Assembly: GCA_030428405.1 (NCBI GenBank)
Contig: JAUIEH010000122.1
Coordinates: forward strand, 1-7,521
Direction: 5' to 3'
DNA length: 7,521 nucleotides
Source of the DNA: Alphaproteobacteria bacterium
GTDB lineage: Bacteria; Pseudomonadota; Alphaproteobacteria; Caulobacterales; Maricaulaceae
In this document: piece by piece, positions 1-5,714 of the stretch
Layout: the number at the start of each line of letters is the position of its first letter
Numbering within the stretch: position 1 is the stretch's first letter
The notes under the pieces: model-generated
Database searches by the model: none
What the model was told of the DNA's origin: nothing
What the model saw: the letters and a program-made list of their open reading frames with translations, nothing else
Translations under genes and position numbers: made by a program

Positions 1-1320
1 TCCGATTGGCGCGCGCGCTTCCTCGTGTCGGCGGCTGAATCGGCGCTCAATCTCAACGACCTGGCAGCCTCGCAGGAATATATTCAGGCAGCTCTCGCTG
101 AAAATCCGCCGAGCGAAATCCGGCTAGCCGCGCGCCTTCTGAGCGCTCAGCGCAGTCTCGCGCTCGGCGATGAGGCGACTGCGCTCGCGTCTGCGCGTGC
201 TGTGGCGTCGGCTGGCTATGAACCGATTGAAGTCAGTGCACTGCATTTTGCGCTGCAATTGGAAGAGCAACTCGGCGAAATTTCGCCCGAAGAGGCGATC
301 GACCAGCTCGAGCAATTGCGGCTGCGCTGGCGCGGCGATTCCGTCGAGCTCGAAATCGCGCGCATTCTCGGACGCGCCTATGTCAGCGCGGGCGAATATC
401 AGCGCGGCATCAATATGATGCGTGCCGCGCGCGCACGATTTCCGAACCATCCGATCGCGCGCGCCATTGGTCATGAAACCGCGGATATTTTCGCCGATCT
501 TTTCCTTGGCGAGCGCGCCGACGAGCTCGATCCCGTCCAAGCGCTCGCGCTCTGGTATGAGTTCACCGACCTGACGCCTATCGGGCCGGAAGGCGACCGG
601 ATGATCCGCCGCCTGGCCGACCGTCTGGTCGAGTTCGACCTCCTGCCGCAGGCCGCCGAGTTATTGCGCCATCAGGTGGACAATCGCCTGCGCGGTGTTG
701 CGCGCGCCCAGGTCGCGACCGATCTGGCGGCGGTTTATCTGATGGACCGGCAAGCCGATGAAGCGCTCAACACGATCCGTTCGAGCCGGCATGCGCGCCT
801 GCCGCATGATCTCAATCTTGAGCGCCGAATGATCGAAGCGCGCGCGCTCGCAGAGCTTGGCCGTCACGATCACGCGCTTGAACTTCTGGCCACGGAGCGC
901 TCCCGCGAGGCGCGCATTCTGCGCGCTGATATTTCATGGACGCAGCGCGACTGGCCGGCCGCCGCCGAGGCGCTGGAGGCGGCGCTTGGCGATGCCTGGC
1001 GTGAAACCGGCCCGATGGAGGAAGACGTCACGCGCTCTGTGTTGCGCGCGGCCATCGCCTTCAGTCTTGCAGACGATGAGGAAGGCCTGGCGCGGCTTGA
1101 TGCGCGGTATGGCCGGCGTATGGCGGAAGGCCCCGAGGCGAACGCGTGGCGCGTGGTGACGGGACGAGAAACGGACGCGAATGGCGCGCGGCTGAGCGAA
1201 GTCGTCCGCCGCGTCGCCGCGATCGACACGCTTGATGCATTTGTTGCGGAGTTCCGTGCACGCCGTGCCGAAGCACTGTCGGAAGAAGAAGCAAACAACG
1301 AAAATGGGGGGGCGGAATGA
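1..1320 (+). CDS. TPR/helical-repeat protein, 5' end outside window
   Basis: The reading frame is open from base 1 (a GTG at 25 is in frame but nothing marks it as a start), so this is the C-terminal ~439 residues of a longer protein ending in TGA at 1318-1320. The sequence is almost wholly helical and rich in Ala, Leu, Glu and Arg, with degenerate TPR-like pairs: A-x-A-YVSAGEYQRGINMM, YLMDRQADEALNTI, ALAELGRHDHALELL and TQRDWPAAAEALEAAL. Such repeats act as protein-protein interaction scaffolds. The stretch around LDPVQALALWYEFTDLTPIGPEG is the most motif-like part, and I recognise it as typical of large alphaproteobacterial TPR proteins of unknown function. No catalytic motif or membrane segment is visible in the part present. 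The tail (EEEANNENGGAE) is acidic and probably disordered. It overlaps the next gene by ATGA, suggesting translational coupling. A flagellar or motility role is possible from location only. Confidence 0.85.
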   Translation, partial: SDWRARFLVSAAESALNLNDLAASQEYIQAALAENPPSEIRLAARLLSAQRSLALGDEATALASARAVASAGYEPIEVSALHFALQLEEQLGEISPEEAIDQLEQLRLRWRGDSVELEIARILGRAYVSAGEYQRGINMMRAARARFPNHPIARAIGHETADIFADLFLGERADELDPVQALALWYEFTDLTPIGPEGDRMIRRLADRLVEFDLLPQAAELLRHQVDNRLRGVARAQVATDLAAVYLMDRQADEALNTIRSSRHARLPHDLNLERRMIEARALAELGRHDHALELLATERSREARILRADISWTQRDWPAAAEALEAALGDAWRETGPMEEDVTRSVLRAAIAFSLADDEEGLARLDARYGRRMAEGPEANAWRVVTGRETDANGARLSEVVRRVAAIDTLDAFVAEFRARRAEALSEEEANNENGGAE

Positions 1321-1649
1321 GCGAGTTCGAAGAACGCCAGACCGCGATGCTCGAAACGGCGCGGCTGCGCCTGTGTGAGAGCTGTGCGTGGTTCAAAGCC
1401 GACGACTCCGAGAGCGACGGGGCAGCTGAAGCCTGGACGCGCGGAACATGCTGGCGGTTTCCACCGGCGCTGGTTGCAGGCGCGGATGGATATGAGGCGG
1501 CGCGGCCGCCGGTCATGGCCTCTGATGCTTGCGGCGAGTGGCGCGCGGGTGGTGAAGCGGATCTGCAAGCGCGCGCCAGCGTTGATCACGCAGCGATGAT
1601 ACGTGGCCTGACGGAGCGCCTAGCGGCGCAGGACGCCGCCGAGGACTAG
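1317..1649 (+). CDS. Small four-cysteine protein, probable metal-binding, function unknown
   Basis: A 110-residue soluble protein. Its ATG overlaps the upstream TGA (ATGA at 1317-1320), and a G-rich run just before it (1306-1315) can serve as ribosome binding site, so it is very likely co-translated with the TPR protein. Four cysteines are arranged as C20-x2-C23, C45 in GTCWRFPP and C72 in DACGEW. This CxxC ... G-x-C-x-R-x-P-P ... C-G-E-W/F layout recurs in small proteobacterial and phage proteins and fits a tetrahedral zinc or Fe-S site. The metal is inferred, not shown. The N-terminus (FEERQTAMLETARLRL) and the C-terminus from about residue 82 are predicted helical. There is no signal peptide or transmembrane segment, so it should be cytoplasmic. 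I do not recognise a named gene. Confidence 0.8.
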   Translation: MSEFEERQTAMLETARLRLCESCAWFKADDSESDGAAEAWTRGTCWRFPPALVAGADGYEAARPPVMASDACGEWRAGGEADLQARASVDHAAMIRGLTERLAAQDAAED

Positions 1650-1655
1650 TCCTGC
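1628..1655 (+). other. Inverted repeat over the stop codon of the four-Cys gene (weak terminator candidate)
   Basis: GCAGGAC (1628-1634) is complementary to GTCCTGC (1649-1655), with a 14-base loop. Nested in the same place is the perfect 12-bp palindrome AGGACTAGTCCT (1642-1653), which contains the TAG stop at 1647-1649. A run of five T follows at 1669-1673, too far from the stem (13 bases) for a classic intrinsic terminator. It may be a weak terminator or attenuator between the two-gene unit and the CHAD gene, or chance. Confidence 0.25.
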
Positions 1656-1673
1656 TTCAAGTGCATCGTTTTT

Positions 1674-2672
1674 ATGACAGTGCAGGCCTTGCGCTGGCCA
1701 AACAGCGCCCATTCTGAACAGATGATTGTCGCAGCGCTGGCGGCGATGAGCGCCGCCGACGCCAATGCGTCGGGTATCGTCATGCCTTATCGTCTCACAA
1801 GCGGCGAAAGTCTCGATGAGGGGCTCGCCCGCATCGCCGAAGAACAGGCGCTGAAAGCGGCCGAGTTGCTCAAAGCCGACGGCGCAAGCGCGTATGCGCT
1901 GCGCAAGGCGCGCGCGCGTTTCAAGAAGGTGCGCGCCGTTTTGCGCCTTGGCCGCCACGCTCTCGGCGAGGCTTATGCGAAAGAGAATATCCGCTTTCGC
2001 GACGCCGGTCGTCTGATTGCTGTTGCGCGCGACGCCGATGCTGCCGTCACGGCGGCGGAAGGATTATTCGCGGTCGCCGCCAGTGTGGCGGAAGAGGAAG
2101 CTGCGTCCGCACTGCTCGCTCACCTCGTCCGTAAGCGCCGTAAAATTCGCGCTGATGAAACGTCTACGACGCGCGATGTCGAGCGGGCGGCGCGCATGGC
2201 CCGGGCCGGCGCGAAGGCTGTCGCAAAGCTCGATTGGCCGAGCCGGTTCGCCGAGGTCTCTCCCGCCATCGCGAAGAGTTATGCGCGTGCGCGCCGCACC
2301 ATGCTGGCGGCGCTGGATAGCGGCGATATCGAGATGTTCCATGAATGGCGCAAGGACGCCAAACACCACTTCCGGCACGAACAAATATTCGCAGGTCTCT
2401 GGCCCGGCGTTCTGGATTCACGCGTCAGCGAACTGAGCCGGCTGGGCCGCATTCTGGGTTCGCTGGCCGATTATCAATTGCTTGAAGAAAGCGCTGCGGC
2501 GTGGAGCCCGACAAAGACGCATCGCGACAATCGTCGCCGCGTCATGTCCTTGATCGATGACAAGATGATCGCCGCCATGGCGGCCGCGCGCGATCTGGGC
2601 GACCATTTGTTCAAGGACAAGCCGTCTCACATGCGCGCAGCCCATGAAGCGCTCTGGGCGGCGCGGCGCTAG
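1674..2672 (+). CDS. CHAD domain-containing protein (putative polyphosphate-associated)
   Basis: The 332-residue frame contains a CHAD (conserved histidine alpha-helical) domain from about residue 38 to the end. The first half has the hallmark block MPYRL-x4-ESLDEGLARIAEEQ, then the basic helix RKARARFKKVRAVLRL and YAKENIRFRDAGRLIAVARDAD. The second half repeats the plan with FHEWRKDAKHHFRHEQIF (H223, H231, H232, H235) followed by LSRLGRILGSLADYQLL. CHAD proteins bind polyphosphate through positively charged helical surfaces and locate to polyphosphate granules; some are fused to CYTH triphosphatases, but no CYTH domain is present here. The first-half position that normally carries His in VHxxRK-type sequences appears to be Arg (R77). 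The start is uncertain: ATG 1674 has no clear Shine-Dalgarno, and ATG 1746 or ATG 1782 (the M of MPYRL) would give shorter proteins still holding the whole domain. It is convergent with the crotonase gene, sharing CTAG at 2669-2672. Confidence 0.88.
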   Translation: MTVQALRWPNSAHSEQMIVAALAAMSAADANASGIVMPYRLTSGESLDEGLARIAEEQALKAAELLKADGASAYALRKARARFKKVRAVLRLGRHALGEAYAKENIRFRDAGRLIAVARDADAAVTAAEGLFAVAASVAEEEAASALLAHLVRKRRKIRADETSTTRDVERAARMARAGAKAVAKLDWPSRFAEVSPAIAKSYARARRTMLAALDSGDIEMFHEWRKDAKHHFRHEQIFAGLWPGVLDSRVSELSRLGRILGSLADYQLLEESAAAWSPTKTHRDNRRRVMSLIDDKMIAAMAAARDLGDHLFKDKPSHMRAAHEALWAARR

Positions 2673-3445
2673 CTGGCTCCGCTCTCGTCCGGCGCACCGC
2701 CGCGGCCAGCGCCCTTGGCGAAGCGTTCCGCGCCCTCGCGTGCGCCCGCTGCGAGGGAATGTGCGCCAATCCGCGCCTCATTGCGAAGCGCTTCCGGCAT
2801 TTCGAGCGACCACTGATCGAGCGCGCTGGCGCGGTCGTTCAGCATGCAGACTTGCGGCAGCGCGGCGATGTCCGTGGCGAGCGCAATCGCGTCATTCAGC
2901 GCTTGGCCTTCGCGAGAGATCCTGTTCGCGAGCCCCCAGGAAAGCGCTTCCTGCGCGTCCACGCCGCGCCCGGTCAGGATCATGTCGAGCGCGCGGCTTT
3001 GTCCGATGAGACGGGGCAGGCGCACTGTGCCGCCGTCGATCAGCGGCACGCCCCAGCGTCGGCAGAAAACGCCGAACACGGCCGTTTCCGAGGCGACGCG
3101 GAGATCGCACATCAAGGCGAGCTCTAGCCCGCCGGCGACGGCGTATCCTTCGACGGCGGCGATGACCGGCTTCGTGAAGCGCAATCGCGTCGGGCCGAGC
3201 GGTCCGCGCTCGCCCTCGGGATCGTAGCTCCAGGGCGAATCCGCGACGGATTTCAAATCCGCGCCTGCGCAGAAATGGCCGCCGGCGCCTGTCAGAACGA
3301 TGGCGCGGACATCATCATCGTCCTGGCTTTCGATGAAAGCGTCATAGAGGCGGTCGGCCCGGGCGGGATCAACGGCGTTACGCGCTTGCGGGCGGTCCAT
3401 GGTCAGGACCGTCACCGCATCGCGGCGTTCGATGTGCAGGCTCAT
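2669..3445 (-). CDS. Crotonase/enoyl-CoA hydratase-isomerase family protein
   Basis: A full-length 258-residue crotonase-fold protein; the family norm is about 255-270. ATG at 3445 is preceded on the minus strand by AAGGA with 7-bp spacing. Oxyanion-hole elements are HFCAGADL (residues 57-64) and YAVAGGLELALMCDLRVAS (101-119). E108 lies at the position of the first catalytic Glu of classical enoyl-CoA hydratases. The second catalytic Glu, expected in the PEI/LxGxxPGxGGTQRL block, is replaced: here that block reads VFCRRWGVPLIDGGTVRLPRLIG (124-148) and the aligned residue is C128. This FCRRxGVPLIDGGT signature is common in a subgroup generally annotated only as crotonase family, so the exact reaction (hydratase, isomerase or other acyl-CoA chemistry) cannot be assigned. 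The protein is cytoplasmic. It lies 81 bp downstream of fliP on the same strand, so read-through from the flagellar operon is possible, but it has its own RBS and no obvious motility role. Confidence 0.93.
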   Translation of the reverse strand: MSLHIERRDAVTVLTMDRPQARNAVDPARADRLYDAFIESQDDDDVRAIVLTGAGGHFCAGADLKSVADSPWSYDPEGERGPLGPTRLRFTKPVIAAVEGYAVAGGLELALMCDLRVASETAVFGVFCRRWGVPLIDGGTVRLPRLIGQSRALDMILTGRGVDAQEALSWGLANRISREGQALNDAIALATDIAALPQVCMLNDRASALDQWSLEMPEALRNEARIGAHSLAAGAREGAERFAKGAGRGGAPDESGAS

Positions 3446-3526
3446 GGCGGCGTCCTTGGCGGCTTGTCTGCGTTACTCGCCGCCATGATCGCGCTTAGAC
3501 GCGCCGAGTGAAAGCGCTGGGGCGCG

Positions 3527-4366
3527 CTATCCGCCGGGTAGCCCGCCGCCCGTCGCGAAGCTTTCCACCAGGCTGCCCGACACCAGCCGCCAGCCGTCCA
3601 CCAGCACGAAGAAAATGAGCTTGAAGGGCAGCGAAATCACCACGGGCGGCAGCATCATCATGCCCATGGCCATGAGGATCGAGGCGACCACGAGGTCGAT
3701 GACCAGGAAGGGGATGAACAACAGGAAGCCGATTTCAAAGGCGCGCCGCAGTTCTGAAATCATGAAGGCGGGCGCGACCACGCGCAGCGGCGTGTCTTCG
3801 GCGGTCTCGGGACGGTCCTCGCCCGACATGTCGAGAAAAAGGGCGAGGTCGGCGTCGCGGGTGTGGGCGAGCATGAATGTGCGGAAGGGCGCAGCCCCGT
3901 CTTCAAAGGCTTCGCTCATCTCCGCCTCGCCATTCATCAAAGGCTGCAGGCCGCGCTCATAAGCCGCCTCGAACACAGGCGCCATGACGAAAGCGGTCAG
4001 GAACAAAGACAAGGAAATGATGACGGAGTTCGGCGGGGATTGTTGAAGCCCGAGCGCGGTTCGCAACAGCGACAGGACCACGACAATGCGCACGAAAGAC
4101 GTCGCCATGATGAGGATGGACGGCGCCAGCGACAAAATCGTGATGAGCAGGACGAGCTGGATGATGCGTGCGCTCATGCCGTCTTCGGAGTCGTCCGTGC
4201 CGAAGTCGAGCGTGAAGGATTGCGCCTCGGCCGACCCAAAAGTCGCGAACGCAGCGAGGGCGGCGCCGATGAGACAGGCGAGCAGCGCGTAGGGGGCGTA
4301 GCGGCGCAAGCCATCGGAGAGGTAAGTGCGCAGGCTCGGTGCTGCAGGCTGCATCTCAGGACTCAT
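3527..4366 (-). CDS. fliP: Flagellar type III export gate protein FliP
   Basis: FliP is a polytopic inner-membrane protein that forms, with FliQ and FliR, the core export-gate channel through which rod, hook and filament subunits leave the cell. Taking ATG 4366 gives 279 residues. An N-terminal signal-peptide-like segment comes first (RRYAPYALLACLIGAALAAFATFGSAEAQ, about 21-49), consistent with the cleaved signal sequence known for FliP. Next is the family signature APSILIMATSFVRIVVVLSLLRTALGLQQSPPN (81-113) with IISLSLFLTAFVMAP. A periplasmic loop (about 133-195) follows. The second signature AFEIGFLLFIPFLVIDLVVASILMAMGMMMLPPVVISLPFKLIFFVLVDGW (209-259) closes the protein. The open frame runs upstream to 4528, but that part lies inside fliO in another frame and is not FliP-like. 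ATG 4354 (MQPAAP), one base after the fliO stop, is an alternative start. The 11-bp overlap with fliO implies translational coupling. Confidence 0.96.
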   Translation of the reverse strand: MSPEMQPAAPSLRTYLSDGLRRYAPYALLACLIGAALAAFATFGSAEAQSFTLDFGTDDSEDGMSARIIQLVLLITILSLAPSILIMATSFVRIVVVLSLLRTALGLQQSPPNSVIISLSLFLTAFVMAPVFEAAYERGLQPLMNGEAEMSEAFEDGAAPFRTFMLAHTRDADLALFLDMSGEDRPETAEDTPLRVVAPAFMISELRRAFEIGFLLFIPFLVIDLVVASILMAMGMMMLPPVVISLPFKLIFFVLVDGWRLVSGSLVESFATGGGLPGG

Positions 4367-4691
4367 CGCTTCGGCCCGGTTGTGCGGGCGCGGTCTCGCC
4401 GGAGATAGACACTGACTCGTCCTGCGAGGGCGCCGTCTCGCTCGCGATAAGCTGTTCGCCCGAAGCGCCCAGCAGGACGAGGTGCTCGCGATCGCCGAAG
4501 CGGATGACGACAAGACGCCGGCGCGCATCGATCAGTCTCGATTCGACGATATTGACGCGGCGCGCGCGCGCATCGGTCATGGTCGCGCCGAGATGCGGAC
4601 CAAACCGGCGCAACACGAGAAAGCCGAGCCCTAAAAGGCCAAGCGTGAATAAGAGCGCGCCCGCGTAGCGCGCATAGTCGACGATATCCAT
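4356..4691 (-). CDS. fliO: Flagellar biosynthesis protein FliO
   Basis: FliO is a small membrane protein that assists assembly and stability of the FliP ring of the flagellar export apparatus. This 111-residue protein has a very short N-terminus, one transmembrane helix (about 9-28, YAGALLFTLGLLGLGFLVLRRF) and then a cytoplasmic FliO domain. The diagnostic part is RRVNIVESRLIDARRRLVVIRFGDREHLVLLG (44-75), followed by a polar tail. ATG 4691 is chosen because GAGG (4699-4702, minus strand) lies 7 bp upstream and the membrane helix begins right after it. An ATG at 4698 opens a different, non-FliO frame. The gene is first in a fliO-fliP unit and divergent from flgBC-fliE. Its upstream region holds a perfect palindrome and a CtrA-type site, both described separately. 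Confidence 0.92.
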   Translation of the reverse strand: MDIVDYARYAGALLFTLGLLGLGFLVLRRFGPHLGATMTDARARRVNIVESRLIDARRRLVVIRFGDREHLVLLGASGEQLIASETAPSQDESVSISGETAPAQPGRSDES

Positions 4692-4699
4692 GCCCCATC

Positions 4700-4718
4700 C
4701 TCGGCAGATTCTGCCGAG
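4700..4718. promoter_or_regulatory. Perfect 19-bp palindrome upstream of fliO, candidate FlbD/ftr-type site
   Basis: CTCGGCAGA-T-TCTGCCGAG is a perfect inverted repeat with 9-bp arms around one central base. It ends 9 bp upstream of the fliO ATG, and its edge overlaps the fliO Shine-Dalgarno (GAGG, 4699-4702). In Caulobacter the NtrC-family regulator FlbD binds ftr elements with CGGC-type half-sites, activating sigma-54 flagellar promoters from a distance and repressing the early fliF promoter by binding near its start site. The position here, downstream of the CtrA site and about 136 bp from the predicted flgB start, fits both jobs. FlbD binding is inferred. If transcription starts upstream of it, the repeat could instead form an RNA hairpin next to the fliO RBS. 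Confidence 0.5.
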
Positions 4719-4733
4719 TAGACCCGACTTCGT

Positions 4734-4748
4734 TTAAACGCCGGTTAA
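4734..4748. promoter_or_regulatory. CtrA box (TTAA-N7-TTAA), probable activator site for fliOP
   Basis: The sequence TTAA-ACGCCGG-TTAA matches the full binding motif of the alphaproteobacterial cell-cycle regulator CtrA, two TTAA half-sites exactly 7 bp apart. Read on the minus strand the first half-site is TTAACC, close to the TTAACCAT form. CtrA usually overlaps the -35 region of early (class II) flagellar promoters. Here that would place a fliO transcription start near 4706-4710, some 15-19 bp upstream of the fliO ATG, which is a sensible leader. A further TTAA half-site inside GTTAAC lies at 4809-4812. The motif is seen directly; occupancy is inferred. Confidence 0.65.
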
Positions 4749-4818
4749 GTATGGCGCATTCGGGAAAAGAGACGCTTAGCGCGAGGCCTTCTGCGCCTTA
4801 GGCCGATGTTAACGACGT

Positions 4819-4833
4819 TGGGGCAAACATTGC
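4819..4833 (+). promoter_or_regulatory. Candidate sigma-54 (-24/-12) promoter for flgB-flgC-fliE
   Basis: TGGGGCAAACATTGC has the invariant GG and GC at the correct 12-bp separation and matches TGG-x-x-C-x-N4-TTGC of the sigma-54 consensus; the mismatches are GG instead of CA within TGGCAC and A instead of G after it. Transcription would begin near 4844-4845. This leaves a very short leader that still holds GGAGG of the flgB Shine-Dalgarno (4842-4848), which is a mild concern. Middle-class rod and hook operons in Caulobacter-type flagellar hierarchies are commonly sigma-54 dependent. Confidence 0.45.
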
Positions 4834-4855
4834 CGGGTTCCAGGGAGGAAACGCC

Positions 4856-5278
4856 TTGCGTCTCGACAATGTCCCCGTTCTCGCCGATCTGCGCGCAGCC
4901 TTGAGCTATCACAGCCAACGCTCGCGCGTGCTCGCGGCCAACGTGGCCAATGCCGACACGCCAGGTTATGTGCCGCGCGACATGTCGCAAAGCGATCTCG
5001 GCCAGGTGGTCGATCGCTCGCGCAATGCCGCACGCTCAGCCGATATCCGCGCCACGCATCCGCTGCACATGACGGATGCGGGCGCGCCGGCCGGGGCGCG
5101 CACATTTGAAACGCAACGCCGCCCCGACAGCGAGACCACGGTCGACGGCAATGCGGTGGTGCTGGAAGAGCAGATGGCGCGCGTGGCCGAAACACGCATG
5201 CAATATGACGCAGCCATCTCGCTTTATCAGAAATCGCTGAACCTCATCCGCATGGCCGTCAAGCCGCCGGGCCGATAA
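4856..5278 (+). CDS. flgB: Flagellar proximal rod protein FlgB
   Basis: FlgB is exported by the type III apparatus and assembles into the proximal rod directly above FliE. The 140-residue protein has the conserved rod-protein N-terminal motif SQRSRVLAANVANADTPGY (about 20-38). A variable middle follows, then the FlgB C-terminal block VDGNAVVLEEQMARVAETRMQYDAAISLYQKSLNLIRMAV (97-135), predicted to coil with the N-terminus. The start codon is TTG at 4856. It is preferred because a strong AGGGAGG lies at 4842-4848 with 7-bp spacing and the protein then begins MRLDNVPVLADLRAALSYH, a normal FlgB beginning. It is the first gene of flgB-flgC-fliE, divergent from fliO. The TAA stop at 5276-5278 runs straight into the flgC Shine-Dalgarno. 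Confidence 0.95.
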   Translation: MRLDNVPVLADLRAALSYHSQRSRVLAANVANADTPGYVPRDMSQSDLGQVVDRSRNAARSADIRATHPLHMTDAGAPAGARTFETQRRPDSETTVDGNAVVLEEQMARVAETRMQYDAAISLYQKSLNLIRMAVKPPGR

Positions 5279-5291
5279 GGAGGGTCCTTGA

Positions 5292-5705
5292 ATGTCTACT
5301 GACGGAATGATCCTTCAGATCGCCGCGGCCGGCATGCGCGCACAATCCGCGCGTATGCGGATTATTGCGGAAAACGTCGCCAACGCCAGCTCCACCGGCC
5401 AGGCGCCCGGCGAGGATCCGTATCGCCGCCAAGTGCCGGTGTTCGAATCCGTGCTCGACCGCGAGCTCGGCGCGGAACGCGTGATGATGACGCGCGCAGC
5501 GCCTGACCGTTCAGCATTCGAACAGCGCTATGAGCCGGGTCATCCGGCTGCGAATGAAGAGGGGTATGTGATGTATCCCAATGTCCAGACGCTCATTGAG
5601 CTGATGGACATGCGCGCCGCTCAGCGCGCGTATGAGGCCAATCTCAACATGGTCGAGAACGCGCGCGCGATGACGATGCGCACGCTCGATCTCTTGCGCC
5701 GATAG
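5292..5705 (+). CDS. flgC: Flagellar proximal rod protein FlgC
   Basis: FlgC joins FlgB and FlgF in the proximal rod of the basal body. At 137 residues it has the usual FlgC length. The N-terminal rod motif is MRAQSARMRIIAENVANASST (15-35), the middle region includes DPYRRQVPVF (42-51), and the C-terminal FlgC signature is EGYVMYPNVQTLIELMDMRAAQRAYEANLNMVENARAMTMRTLDLLRR (90-137). ATG 5292 follows AGGAGGG (5279-5285) with 6-bp spacing; that RBS abuts the flgB stop, 13 bp separate the two frames, and the gene is clearly co-transcribed. The protein lacks a cleavable signal and leaves by the flagellar export gate. Confidence 0.96.
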   Translation: MSTDGMILQIAAAGMRAQSARMRIIAENVANASSTGQAPGEDPYRRQVPVFESVLDRELGAERVMMTRAAPDRSAFEQRYEPGHPAANEEGYVMYPNVQTLIELMDMRAAQRAYEANLNMVENARAMTMRTLDLLRR

Positions 5706-5714
5706 GAGCTTTAA

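Noticed and set aside
1306..1312. Run of seven G at the end of the TPR gene as a slippage or phase-variation site
   Set aside because: It is within a few codons of the stop, so slippage would change only the extreme C-terminus; it is better explained as the RBS of the next gene.
870..1589. Long minus-strand open frame (239 codons) opposite the TPR and four-Cys genes
   Set aside because: Arg/Ser/Ala-rich composition typical of the antisense of a high-GC gene, and it spans two well-supported plus-strand genes.
3513..3528. Short dyad AGCGC/GCGCT at the fliP stop as a terminator
   Set aside because: Only 5-bp arms with three T after it on the minus strand; such GC dyads are expected by chance here.
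4367..4528. N-terminal extension of the fliP frame (54 more codons upstream of 4366)
   Set aside because: It lies wholly inside fliO in another frame, encodes Ser/Arg/Ala-rich sequence unlike FliP, and would precede a normal signal peptide; 4366 or 4354 is far more likely.
4363..4698. Alternative minus-strand frame starting ATG 4698, overlapping fliO
   Set aside because: Arg-rich shadow frame without family features; the 4691 frame gives a clear FliO with membrane helix and RBS.
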